From assembly GCA_945865935.1 (NCBI GenBank), contig CAMBFI010000001.1:351287-415286 (forward strand): a stretch of 64,000 nt of DNA. Reading direction: 5' to 3'. The translations under genes were made by a program, and so were the position numbers. Positions 47,501 to 55,664 of this stretch are shown in pieces (position 1 is the first letter of the stretch; every line of letters begins with the position of its first letter). The notes under the pieces were generated by a model that made no database searches, had not been told where the DNA came from, and saw only the letters and a list, made by a program, of their open reading frames with translations. This DNA comes from Bordetella parapertussis (GTDB lineage: Bacteria > Pseudomonadota > Gammaproteobacteria > Burkholderiales > Burkholderiaceae_B).

Positions 47501-48061
47501 GAAGTGCGTCACTTTGTGAGTAAGCCCTTGTCGCGTATTGAGCCCTCGCGCGATCCTCAGTGGGTGGCTGGTGTGATCGCTGGTACTCGCACGATGATGG
47601 GACGTCGTGGCAAGATGCTCTTTGTCATATTGGATGATGGCACGGCGCAAGTAGAGGTCGCCGTGTACGCTGAACTGATTGACCAGCATCGCAATCGTTT
47701 GCGTGATGATCAGTTGTTGATTCTGCAGGTCAAAGTGAGTAATGACGAATACTCTGGCGGTATGCGGGTAGCGGCTGAGCATATTTACGATCTACAGCTC
47801 GCGCGTGAGGCACGTGCCAAGTCGCTGCGAATCCGCTTGAATGGTAATGCTGATGCGGCAATGCTCAAGCGGGTGTTGAATCCCTTCCGTGCTTCGCCAG
47901 AAAATGGTTTTGCAGGGACTCCCGTTGAAGTTATTTACGAAAATGCCCGCGCAAGTTGTACCTTACGTCTAGGCGAGGGCTGGCGGGTGCGACTATCGGA
48001 TACGCTTGTAGAACAACTGACCACTTGGACCTCCGCGTCGGATGTGGAAGTCACCTATTAA
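44564..48061 (+). CDS. dnaE: DNA polymerase III alpha subunit
   Basis: A 1165-residue C-family polymerase. The PHP domain opens with [15 protein letters not shown]. The palm carries [24 protein letters not shown] and the catalytic aspartates in [13 protein letters not shown]. A helix-hairpin-helix region and OB-fold follow ([31 protein letters not shown]). It is the replicative polymerase. Its stop codon overlaps the start of the first LPS glycosyltransferase (TAATG), so it appears to head that operon. Confidence 0.97.
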   Translation: [1165 protein letters not shown]

Positions 48062-49179
48062 TGAGCGATAAACCTCTTCGTATCGTCCACTCAGAGGCTG
48101 CGACCAGTTTCGGCGGGCAAGAGAATCGTATTTTTAAAGAAATGGTCGCGATGCGTGCTCAAGGTCACTACCTTGAGGCGATTTGCCAACCCGATGCACA
48201 ATTAGTGACGCGCTTGCGTGAGGCCGGATTTGTAGTGCACACCCTAGCGATGGATGGTATTTTCAATATCACCCGAGGTATTTTCACGATTAAGCGTATT
48301 TTGCAGCAGGGCAAGTTTGATGTACTCAATACGCATAGTCGGCAAGATACGATTATTGCTGCACCAGCCGCTCGGCTAGCCGCTACACCCCTGATTGTGC
48401 GCACACGTCACCTATCGAGCAAAATCAATTCATTGCTTTCGTATACGTGGCTCCCTCATCGCATCACAACAGTCAGTGATTACGTCAGAAAGCAGTTGCT
48501 CGCAAAGGGTGTGCCGCCGTCCCATATTGAGACCGTCTACAGCCCCATTGTGTTGCCGCCGGTGCCAGAGTCTTCGACGCTTCGTGGCGAGCTAGGGCTG
48601 CATGATTCCGATATTGTGGTGGGTTGTGTCGCCGTCATGCGACCCAATAAGGGTCTTGATATTTTGCTTGAGGCAATCGCCCCCTTATTGCGGTCGCGTA
48701 CCAATCTGCATTTGGTCTTGGTTGGCGCCGGATCGCCTACGTATGAACGCGTGGTGCAACATATTGCTGATCTTGGGCTTGGTGGACAGATCCATTTGCT
48801 GGGTACGCGCGGTGACATTCCTAACCTGCTGGTCGGAATGGATCTGTTTGCCCTTGCCTCGAAAGAAGAGGCGAGTGGTACAGTCTTTATAGAAGCGGCT
48901 GCGTATGGGCTCGCCGTGATTGGAACAGATGTTGGCGGTGTCGGCGAAATGGTGATCGATGGCGCCACGGGGATTTTAGTGGCGAAAGATGATGTGGCAG
49001 GCTTTCGTCAAGCGCTCGAACGTTTAATCGATACGCCTGACTTACGACGTCAATTGGGGCAGGCGGGTTTCACACGCGTGCGCACCGAAGGGATTTTTGA
49101 CACAGAAAAGCTTTCACAAAATACTGTGCGCGTGTATCGCCAATGGCTGGCAGAGCTCGCACCACAATCGTATGCATAA
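48061..49179 (+). CDS. Glycosyltransferase family 4 (LPS core cluster, first gene)
   Basis: A 372-residue GT-B enzyme. The N-terminal acceptor domain holds SEAATSFGGQENRIF, and the donor domain has the E-x7-E motif in EASGTVFIEAAAYG followed by GTDVGGVGEMV. No signal peptide or membrane helix, so it acts at the cytoplasmic face of the inner membrane. It overlaps the dnaE stop by one base and begins a run of six polysaccharide genes. The donor sugar cannot be read from sequence; heptose or hexosamine are reasonable in this setting. Confidence 0.87.
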   Translation: MSDKPLRIVHSEAATSFGGQENRIFKEMVAMRAQGHYLEAICQPDAQLVTRLREAGFVVHTLAMDGIFNITRGIFTIKRILQQGKFDVLNTHSRQDTIIAAPAARLAATPLIVRTRHLSSKINSLLSYTWLPHRITTVSDYVRKQLLAKGVPPSHIETVYSPIVLPPVPESSTLRGELGLHDSDIVVGCVAVMRPNKGLDILLEAIAPLLRSRTNLHLVLVGAGSPTYERVVQHIADLGLGGQIHLLGTRGDIPNLLVGMDLFALASKEEASGTVFIEAAAYGLAVIGTDVGGVGEMVIDGATGILVAKDDVAGFRQALERLIDTPDLRRQLGQAGFTRVRTEGIFDTEKLSQNTVRVYRQWLAELAPQSYA

Positions 49180-49194
49180 GAACATAAAAAAAAT

Positions 49195-50040
49195 ATGAAG
49201 ACTGCGCATTGTGTCCCGGTGTTGATGTACCACCACATTTCTTCAGAAACGGGGCCTATCACGACCACGCCGAAGAATTTCGATAGCCAGATGAAAGGCT
49301 TAGTCGATGCTGGCTATACGACGCTTACGACTGATGAGTTTGCTGACTTTTTGGCTGGAAAACCTACGCCGCCCAAGTCTGTGCTGCTAACCTTTGACGA
49401 CGGCTATTTGGATAACTGGGTGCATGCGCATCCGATTCTAAAAAAATATGGTTTGCGCGCAACGATGTTTGTCGTGACGGGGCTGATCGGTGATGGCCCG
49501 CTTCGGCCTTGCGCAGGGCAGGAGGGCGTGACCTTGCCTCGCCTACCTAGCCATCTAGAGTGCCGAGCCTTGTGGACGGCTGGCTCCACTGACTCGGCGA
49601 TGTTGCGCTGGAGTGAAATTCAGGCAATGCGTGAGGCCGGGACCTTTGAGTTTCATTGCCATACGCACACGCATACCCGTTGGGATTTGGTATCGAAAGC
49701 GCGCGAGGAGTGTTTGGCGCATATGCGTCAAGAGTTCGAAGCGTCGCGTGCGTTGCTCAAAGAGCATCTCGGTGGTGTGTCACAGCATTTCTGTTGGCCT
49801 CAAGGGTATTTTGCTGATGACTACGTGAACCTTGCGCAAGAGTTCGGTTTTCGATACTTGTATACGACACAAGCTTATGGGCAAAATCTTTGCGCTGCGG
49901 ATCCGGCACACATTTACCGGTTTTCGGTGAAGAACCGAGGTGCGCGTTGGTTCCTTCAGCGCATCTGGACGGCATCGCATCCAGTCGTTGGCCCTCTCTA
50001 CAATAAATGGCGATCATGGAAACGCAAGCTTCGGGGCTAG
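49195..50040 (+). CDS. Polysaccharide deacetylase (NodB/CE4), first of two
   Basis: A 281-residue protein starting MKTAHCVPVLMYHHIS. The NodB domain has LTFDDGYLDN (catalytic and metal Asp), a His-rich second motif in FHCHTHTHTRW, and CWPQGYF as motif 3. There is no signal peptide, so de-N-acetylation would take place in the cytoplasm on a lipid-linked core intermediate rather than on peptidoglycan. A GlcNAc residue of the core is the likely substrate. Its 3' end overlaps the next gene by about 34 bases. Confidence 0.85.
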   Translation: MKTAHCVPVLMYHHISSETGPITTTPKNFDSQMKGLVDAGYTTLTTDEFADFLAGKPTPPKSVLLTFDDGYLDNWVHAHPILKKYGLRATMFVVTGLIGDGPLRPCAGQEGVTLPRLPSHLECRALWTAGSTDSAMLRWSEIQAMREAGTFEFHCHTHTHTRWDLVSKAREECLAHMRQEFEASRALLKEHLGGVSQHFCWPQGYFADDYVNLAQEFGFRYLYTTQAYGQNLCAADPAHIYRFSVKNRGARWFLQRIWTASHPVVGPLYNKWRSWKRKLRG

Positions 50041-50828
50041 GGTTGGGCCTCTCGGTGATCATCATCACCAAGAACGAGGCAGCGCATATTGCGGCATGCC
50101 TCGCCTCGGTGTCTTTTGCGGACGAAATTGTCGTGCTCGATTCTGGAAGCACGGATGGTACCGTTGAGCTTGCGCGTAGCTTGGGCGCACAAGTGCATCA
50201 GTCCGTTGATTGGCCAGGCTTTGGCCCTCAAAAGAATCGTGCCTTGGCGCTTGCAACGAAGGACTGGGTATTCTCGATTGATGCCGACGAGCGCGTCACG
50301 CCAGCATTGCGCGAAGAAATCATTGAAACTCTTCGTGCACCGAAGCGCAATGGCTACGAAGTCCCCCGCTTGTCTGAGTTCTGTGGCAAGCCGATTCGGC
50401 ATAGCGGTTGGTGGCCCGATCCGGTTTTAAGACTATTTCGGCGCGCATCAGGCAAATTTAATGAGGTGCTTGTGCATGAGAGCGTCTCTCTGGTCGATGG
50501 CAAACCGGGCCGTATGCACGCGCACCTATTGCACTACCCGCATCCCACGCTTGACTCCTTGATTGACAAAGTCAATCGCTATTCGGGAGAGGCCGCAAAA
50601 ATGATGTTTGCAGAGGGCAAACGCACGGGTCTTCCTAAGATCGTTCTTCACAGCGTGTGGACCTTTATCCGGATCTATTTTTTAAGATTGGGCTTTCTGG
50701 ATGGTCGGCATGGTTTTGTTTTGGCGGTCACGGCAGCATCTGGAAATTTTCTGCGTTATTCAAAGTTGATGTTTTTGGTTGAGACCAACGCTCAAGCTGC
50801 CAAGAAAGTGAAAGACCATCAGTCATGA
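50007..50828 (+). CDS. Glycosyltransferase family 2, WaaE/KdtX-like
   Basis: A 273-residue GT-A enzyme: LSVIIITKNEAAHIAACLAS at the start, DSGSTDGT, and the metal-binding FSIDADERV. The C-terminal block HYPHPTLDSLIDKVNRYSGE is characteristic of the WaaE/KdtX group that adds glucose to the first heptose of the core. The start may be ATG 50007 or 50016; both lie inside the preceding deacetylase gene. It overlaps the next gene by four bases. Confidence 0.87.
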   Translation: MAIMETQASGLGLGLSVIIITKNEAAHIAACLASVSFADEIVVLDSGSTDGTVELARSLGAQVHQSVDWPGFGPQKNRALALATKDWVFSIDADERVTPALREEIIETLRAPKRNGYEVPRLSEFCGKPIRHSGWWPDPVLRLFRRASGKFNEVLVHESVSLVDGKPGRMHAHLLHYPHPTLDSLIDKVNRYSGEAAKMMFAEGKRTGLPKIVLHSVWTFIRIYFLRLGFLDGRHGFVLAVTAASGNFLRYSKLMFLVETNAQAAKKVKDHQS

Positions 50829-51943
50829 AAGTTTTGTATACGAATTTTCATGGCCGTAACGGTGGTGGGCATGTCACCTACATCTTGAACCTGTTACTCG
50901 GACTGTCCGGACAACATCAATTGACGGTTGCCACACCGGCCTCTAGTCGTCTCTACCGCCACGCTTCGGCGATTGATGGTGTTCAGTTGGTCGATATGTC
51001 TTACACCACACGTCCCTCATCCTGGCTTGGGCCTCGCGCACAATTAAAGTCCCTGATCGAACGCGAGCAATTTGATGTGATTCACGTGAACGGTTCAGCC
51101 GACCATAAGCAGGTGATGCTGGCAGTGGTGGGGATGCATCCGCGCCCACGCATTGTGTTTACCAAGCACAACGATCATGCACTCAAGAGTGTGGGGCATT
51201 GGTTGCGCGCCAGATTTGCGACCGATTGCGTCATCGCGGTGAGCGACTACATCAAAGGTCTGGTGCTCGACTCTCCCTACAAGCGTTGTGATGTCCGTAC
51301 CATTCGGCATGGCCTTGACACCGATTTTTTTTCGCCGGTATCCGCACAAGAGAAGCAAGCATTGCGCCAAGCGCAACTTGGGCCGGACGTGCAGGACAAA
51401 CTCGTGTTAGTCAGTACCGGTGGAACCGACTATGAAAAAGGTTGGCTCGATCTTGTTGCGGGAGTCGCACAGTTGCCCGAGGGGCTCAGACAGCGCTTCC
51501 ATATCGTTGTGGCTGGGGATCATCCCGGCCCCGAGAAGCTTGCGCGTGTTCAGGCTTTGGGGATGACACAACAAGTGAGCTATCCCGGCCTGATTGATGA
51601 CGTACGTGCTGTGTTGGCCGCCGGCGACATTGGATTTGTCTTGTCTTATCAAGAGGCGCTGTCGTTTGCCTGTCGTGAATTGATGGCCCTAGGACTCCCC
51701 GTACTGGTGACCCGAGTAGGGGGCTTACCCGAAAATTTGATTGAAAATGAATCCGGCTGGATTGTGCCCCCACAATCGCCGGCGCAAATTGCGCTAATCT
51801 TGACAACAATCCTTGAGCATCCCGGTCTCCTTGTGGAGATGGGGCATCATGCCCGACGGCATGCTGTGACACATTTTCAGCTTGCCGATTTTGTACAACT
51901 CACCTTGAACGCTTATCACGCAGAGGCTGGTGGACACGTATGA
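50825..51943 (+). CDS. Glycosyltransferase family 4 (LPS core cluster)
   Basis: A 372-residue GT-B enzyme. FHGRNGGGHVTYILNLLLGL is the N-terminal glycine-rich loop, and the donor domain has E-x7-E in EALSFACRELMALG followed by TRVGGLPENLIENESGW. It is cytoplasmic. It starts in the GT2 stop (ATGA) and its own stop overlaps the next deacetylase start in the same way, so translation of the three genes is coupled. Donor and acceptor unknown. Confidence 0.86.
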   Translation: MKVLYTNFHGRNGGGHVTYILNLLLGLSGQHQLTVATPASSRLYRHASAIDGVQLVDMSYTTRPSSWLGPRAQLKSLIEREQFDVIHVNGSADHKQVMLAVVGMHPRPRIVFTKHNDHALKSVGHWLRARFATDCVIAVSDYIKGLVLDSPYKRCDVRTIRHGLDTDFFSPVSAQEKQALRQAQLGPDVQDKLVLVSTGGTDYEKGWLDLVAGVAQLPEGLRQRFHIVVAGDHPGPEKLARVQALGMTQQVSYPGLIDDVRAVLAAGDIGFVLSYQEALSFACRELMALGLPVLVTRVGGLPENLIENESGWIVPPQSPAQIALILTTILEHPGLLVEMGHHARRHAVTHFQLADFVQLTLNAYHAEAGGHV

Positions 51944-52668
51944 CGCAACCGATCCCTATCCTGATGTACCACCAAGTCGCGGTGCCCGCGGCGCGTGGGA
52001 CGCAGTTTCGCGGGTTGACGGTGCACCCCTCAAGCTTTCGACGTCAAATGACATGGATGAAGCGACTCGGGTATCGTGGTCTCAGTATGCGTGATTTGAC
52101 GCCCTATCTGGCAGGCGAGCGCACAGGGAAGGTGTTTGGCATCACCTTTGATGATGGATTTCGTAACGTCTTCGAGAACGCCTTGCCGGTGTTGTCAGAC
52201 CTTGGATTCACCTCTACCAATTATTTTGTCGCGAATCAATTTGATGGCGGCAATAGTTGGGATGAGGGCAAAAACATTCCCTTTGCGCCCTTGATGTCGG
52301 TTGTGCAAGCGCGCGCTTGGGCGTCCGCTGGGCAAGAGGTTGGATCCCACACCTTAGATCATGTCCATTTGCCGGAGATTTCGGTGGATGAAGCGCGACG
52401 GCAGATCAGCCTGTCTCGCGAAATTCTTGAGCAAGAAACCGGTACCCGTGTCACCGCCTTTTGCTATCCCTATGGTGATTTCAAACCGGAGCACGGCTTA
52501 CTTGCTAAAGAGGCGGGGTATGCGAATGCGACCACGACGAACCGCGGTCTTGCGAATGCCGCAGATGACCGATTTTTTTTACCTAGAGTCGGTATTTGGC
52601 GCACCACTCACTTATTGCGCTTTTTTCAGAAGTGTTTGACCCGCCATGAAGATCGCCGACGTGCCTAA
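51940..52668 (+). CDS. Polysaccharide deacetylase (NodB/CE4), second of two
   Basis: A 242-residue protein starting MTQPIPILMYHQVAVP, with motif 1 ITFDDGFRN, motif 2 GSHTLDHVHL (H-x3-H metal site) and motif 3 CYPYGDF. It lacks a signal peptide. It differs clearly from the first deacetylase in length and motif 3, so this is not a recent duplication. It overlaps the next glycosyltransferase by 23 bases. Confidence 0.86.
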   Translation: MTQPIPILMYHQVAVPAARGTQFRGLTVHPSSFRRQMTWMKRLGYRGLSMRDLTPYLAGERTGKVFGITFDDGFRNVFENALPVLSDLGFTSTNYFVANQFDGGNSWDEGKNIPFAPLMSVVQARAWASAGQEVGSHTLDHVHLPEISVDEARRQISLSREILEQETGTRVTAFCYPYGDFKPEHGLLAKEAGYANATTTNRGLANAADDRFFLPRVGIWRTTHLLRFFQKCLTRHEDRRRA

Positions 52669-53788
52669 ACGCTTGCGAATAGCGCTCCTCACTGAGCGGT
52701 TTGGTCATCAATTTGGCGGTGCTGAATCGTACGCTGTCAGTTTGTTTCGCGTGTTGTCACAGCGACACGACGTCACAGTATTTGCCTGTGAATTCGATCA
52801 CGATCTCGACGTTAAAGAACATAGTGTTTCGGTCGCTTCATGGTGCCCGGCCTGGTTACGTCTTTGGTTGTTTTCCAGGCGTTGTGCTCAACTGACGCGA
52901 ACAGGGTTTGATATTACCCACAGCCATAGCAATGCCGGATCAGCCAACATTCAATTGATGCATGTCTCGCCGGTGCGCTATCGACGCTTTGTTCATCGCA
53001 CATTTTTTCAGAAACTATTGGTGTGGCTCACCCCCGTGCAACTGGCGTACTTGTGGATGGAGTCGCAGGCGGTAAAGCCCGCTCCTGGACACGTACTGGT
53101 TGCCGTCGCACCCTTGGTCAAGCAGCAACTTAAACTTGCTTACGGCGATGACTTGGCGGTTGAAATGGTGACGCCTGGGGCGCAGACCGTTCTGGCTGAC
53201 GCAGGGCTACGCCAGCGTGTACGTGCAGAGCTGGGTTGGGGGTCACAAGATATCGGTTGTTTGCTTGTGGCACGTAACCCGCTTCGAAAAGGCTTGGTCG
53301 CAGTCTTACGCGCAATGCTGTTACTACCTGAAAGTTTTCGACTCGCCGTTGTGGGCGCAGGAACTGAAGTTCAAGAGGTACTCGCGGCGCAGTTCCCTGG
53401 CTTGCAAGACCGAGTGCGTCTTATTGCTGCGACGCCCGAGGTGTCACCCTATTATCTGTCCGCGGATGTGTATGTGCATCCCACCTTGCAGGATAGTTTT
53501 GGAATGGCCCCTTTAGAGGCCATGGCGCACGGGCTGCCGGTTGTGTTGAGTGGCAGCGCACATTGCGGCTTCGCGCAATATGTGACGCACGAACAGAATG
53601 CTTGGGTGCTCTCTGACCCGCAGGATGCTGATCAGATTGCAGCGGCTTTGCGTGTGTTGGGGTCGGACGCTGAGGTCCGCAAACGTCTGATTGAGCAAGC
53701 GACAAAGCTTGTCGGTGATTTTTCTTGGTCCGCAATCGCAGAGCGCTACGAGGCACTTTACGCAAAAAGTCTGGCCTCGCGCACTTAA
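52646..53788 (+). CDS. Glycosyltransferase family 4 (LPS core cluster, last gene of the run)
   Basis: A 380-residue GT-B enzyme. The acceptor domain begins RIALLTERFGHQFGGAESYA; the donor domain contains ARNPLRKGLVAVLRAM and DSFGMAPLEAMAHGLPVVLS, with the conserved C-terminal Glu of the E-x7-E motif. It resembles WaaG-like core transferases in layout. It closes the dnaE-led run; the next gene on the right is on the opposite strand 23 bases away. Confidence 0.86.
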   Translation: MKIADVPKRLRIALLTERFGHQFGGAESYAVSLFRVLSQRHDVTVFACEFDHDLDVKEHSVSVASWCPAWLRLWLFSRRCAQLTRTGFDITHSHSNAGSANIQLMHVSPVRYRRFVHRTFFQKLLVWLTPVQLAYLWMESQAVKPAPGHVLVAVAPLVKQQLKLAYGDDLAVEMVTPGAQTVLADAGLRQRVRAELGWGSQDIGCLLVARNPLRKGLVAVLRAMLLLPESFRLAVVGAGTEVQEVLAAQFPGLQDRVRLIAATPEVSPYYLSADVYVHPTLQDSFGMAPLEAMAHGLPVVLSGSAHCGFAQYVTHEQNAWVLSDPQDADQIAAALRVLGSDAEVRKRLIEQATKLVGDFSWSAIAERYEALYAKSLASRT

Positions 53789-53811
53789 AGCGCTCACGGT
53801 GGCTGCGGCGA

Positions 53812-54579
53812 CTAGATCCAGCCTCTTAGTTTGTACCCGAGCAGCCCTAGGTACTCTTTAATGATCGTGCGGCTTGCCTCGAGGCTTCGAATGTGAGGCC
53901 ACCAGAGTGCAGGCGGCTCATCTTCCGGCAGTACGATTTGTGGAGCGCTACTTGCGGGTGTGGCTTTGATCCCCCGTTTTTCTGCCGCGGCTTGCGCGCG
54001 AGGCATGTGCAAAGCGGACGTCACAAGTAATGCAGAGTTGAGTTTATTCGAGCGCAGGAGAATTTCGCTATAGCGCAGGTTTTCATAGGTGTTGCGGCTT
54101 TCGTTCTCTAGTATGAGGGCAGAGTCTGGAATGCCTCGTTGTTTGAGCAGACGCGCCATTCCTTGCGCTTCGCTTACTTTGCCTTCTCTTGCGCCACCCG
54201 ACAGCAATATTCTGGGCGCACGTCCTGCAAGATACAGTGCCTCCGCGCGATCAATGCGATCCACCGCGGTCGCCCGGTTGTAGGGTTCAAACCAATTTGC
54301 GCGGTTTGCCTGCGTGTTGCCGCCAAGAACAATAATGACATCCGCTTTAGGTAACTCGCGCGGTCCTTGGTAGGGATATTTTTCTTCCAAGATCTTACCG
54401 AAATGAATAGAGGTGATCGGCAGAGACCAGACACCAACCCAGATAATGGCGAAGAACGTTAGAAAGACTGCAAGACGTTTGAGAGAAAACAGAGCACACA
54501 CGACGGCTGCAGTGAGCAGAATCAGGCACAGGCCTGGGGGGTAGAGCAACAGACCTGATAAGGGAATATCTGAGAGCAC
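53812..54579 (-). CDS. YdcF family (DUF218) membrane protein
   Basis: A 255-residue protein starting with GTG at 54579. Two hydrophobic segments lie within the first 60 residues, followed by the DUF218 domain with ADVIIVLGGNTQANRANW, RILLSGGAREGKVSEAQGM and a SRNTYENLRYS segment. This matches the ElyC/SanA/YdcF superfamily, which is linked to envelope and undecaprenyl-phosphate homeostasis in E. coli. It lies 5 bases after the GT9 gene, likely in the same transcript. Confidence 0.83.
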   Translation of the reverse strand: MLSDIPLSGLLLYPPGLCLILLTAAVVCALFSLKRLAVFLTFFAIIWVGVWSLPITSIHFGKILEEKYPYQGPRELPKADVIIVLGGNTQANRANWFEPYNRATAVDRIDRAEALYLAGRAPRILLSGGAREGKVSEAQGMARLLKQRGIPDSALILENESRNTYENLRYSEILLRSNKLNSALLVTSALHMPRAQAAAEKRGIKATPASSAPQIVLPEDEPPALWWPHIRSLEASRTIIKEYLGLLGYKLRGWI

Positions 54580-54584
54580 GACGC

Positions 54585-55568
54585 TTAAGCCTTGGTTGTG
54601 CTGAGCAGCTGTTGCACGCGCGCGATCGTCTCGCCGAGTTGAGGCCAGCGACCGCTTGTGCCCAACAGCACGGCGTCTGGGTTCCAGGGGCCCGTGCGCG
54701 CGGGTTCTGTCACGCCAAAGAGCGTGATTTGTTTAGCACCCGCTGCGGCACAAAGATGAGACACACCCGAGTCGTTACAGATCACCAGTTTTGCGTGGCG
54801 CGTGAGCGCGCAAAAAGCGCCGAGCTCTAAGGGACGAATTTGCGTCGCGGTGGGAGTGGTCCGGAAAGCACTATCGACTTCTTCGTCGGGCGGACACATC
54901 GCCACCGTGACTTTATTGTTTTGCAGCACACGCGTAAAGGCATCAAAGTGCGGCCAGACTTTGCCTTGTCCCTTGTGGCGGCCCGTCGCGGTGGGGGCAA
55001 TCAGGACAAACTCGCCTGCATTGAGTCCGGCCTCTTTTATCGCAGCCACCGCAGCTTGTTCGTGATGTTTGGCGATAGGTAGTCTTAGTCGGTTTGCAGG
55101 TGCCTGGGCAGCCACGTTAACGCCCCAAGCAATCAGTGCGCGTTGCGCGAGGTCCAGCCAGGACGCTACAGCGTGACGGTCTGACGAAGGCTTGTTAAAG
55201 CCCCAACGCAACAGCAGACTGCGCCCATCGTCACGCCAGCCGGCACATTTCAACCCCGCAAGACGAAAACTCAAGGCGCTCGATAGTGAGTCCGGCAAGA
55301 GCAGTCCCCGACGGTAGTTGGGATGCTGGCTGAGGAAAAGTTTGACCGAGCGCATGTTGCCAAGCACCGAGTCCGTCATCGGCACAAAGCCCGCTATCGG
55401 CTTGCCTGCGAGCAGCGAACGGGCCCAGGGACGGCCGCACAGCGCGTATGGAATCTTGTGGTGCTCGAACAGGTCGAGTGCTGGCAGCACCATACAGACA
55501 TCGCCTACCCAGTTGGGAAGACGGATTAAAACGGGTTCCGGGCGAGTGGTTGAGGCATTTGCGTTCAT
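54585..55568 (-). CDS. Glycosyltransferase family 9, LPS heptosyltransferase-like
   Basis: About 327 residues from ATG 55568; the frame is open up to 55613 without a ribosome site. The opening VLIRLPNWVGDVCMVLPALDLF is the WaaC/WaaF hallmark. LIAPTATGRHKGQGKVWPH and VICNDSGVSHLCAAAGAKQITLFG form the ADP-heptose-binding half. It adds a heptose to the inner core. WaaF-like by general look, but WaaC and WaaF are hard to separate by eye. It is divergent from msbA. Confidence 0.86.
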   Translation of the reverse strand: MNANASTTRPEPVLIRLPNWVGDVCMVLPALDLFEHHKIPYALCGRPWARSLLAGKPIAGFVPMTDSVLGNMRSVKLFLSQHPNYRRGLLLPDSLSSALSFRLAGLKCAGWRDDGRSLLLRWGFNKPSSDRHAVASWLDLAQRALIAWGVNVAAQAPANRLRLPIAKHHEQAAVAAIKEAGLNAGEFVLIAPTATGRHKGQGKVWPHFDAFTRVLQNNKVTVAMCPPDEEVDSAFRTTPTATQIRPLELGAFCALTRHAKLVICNDSGVSHLCAAAGAKQITLFGVTEPARTGPWNPDAVLLGTSGRWPQLGETIARVQQLLSTTKA

Positions 55569-55664
55569 AGAGTGTAAGGATACGATAGGCTGGCCGTCCT
55601 TCCAAGTCATCATTGGCGGTTTGGGCGGGTAAAATCAAACCTTCACGAATTTTAGAGTCACATT

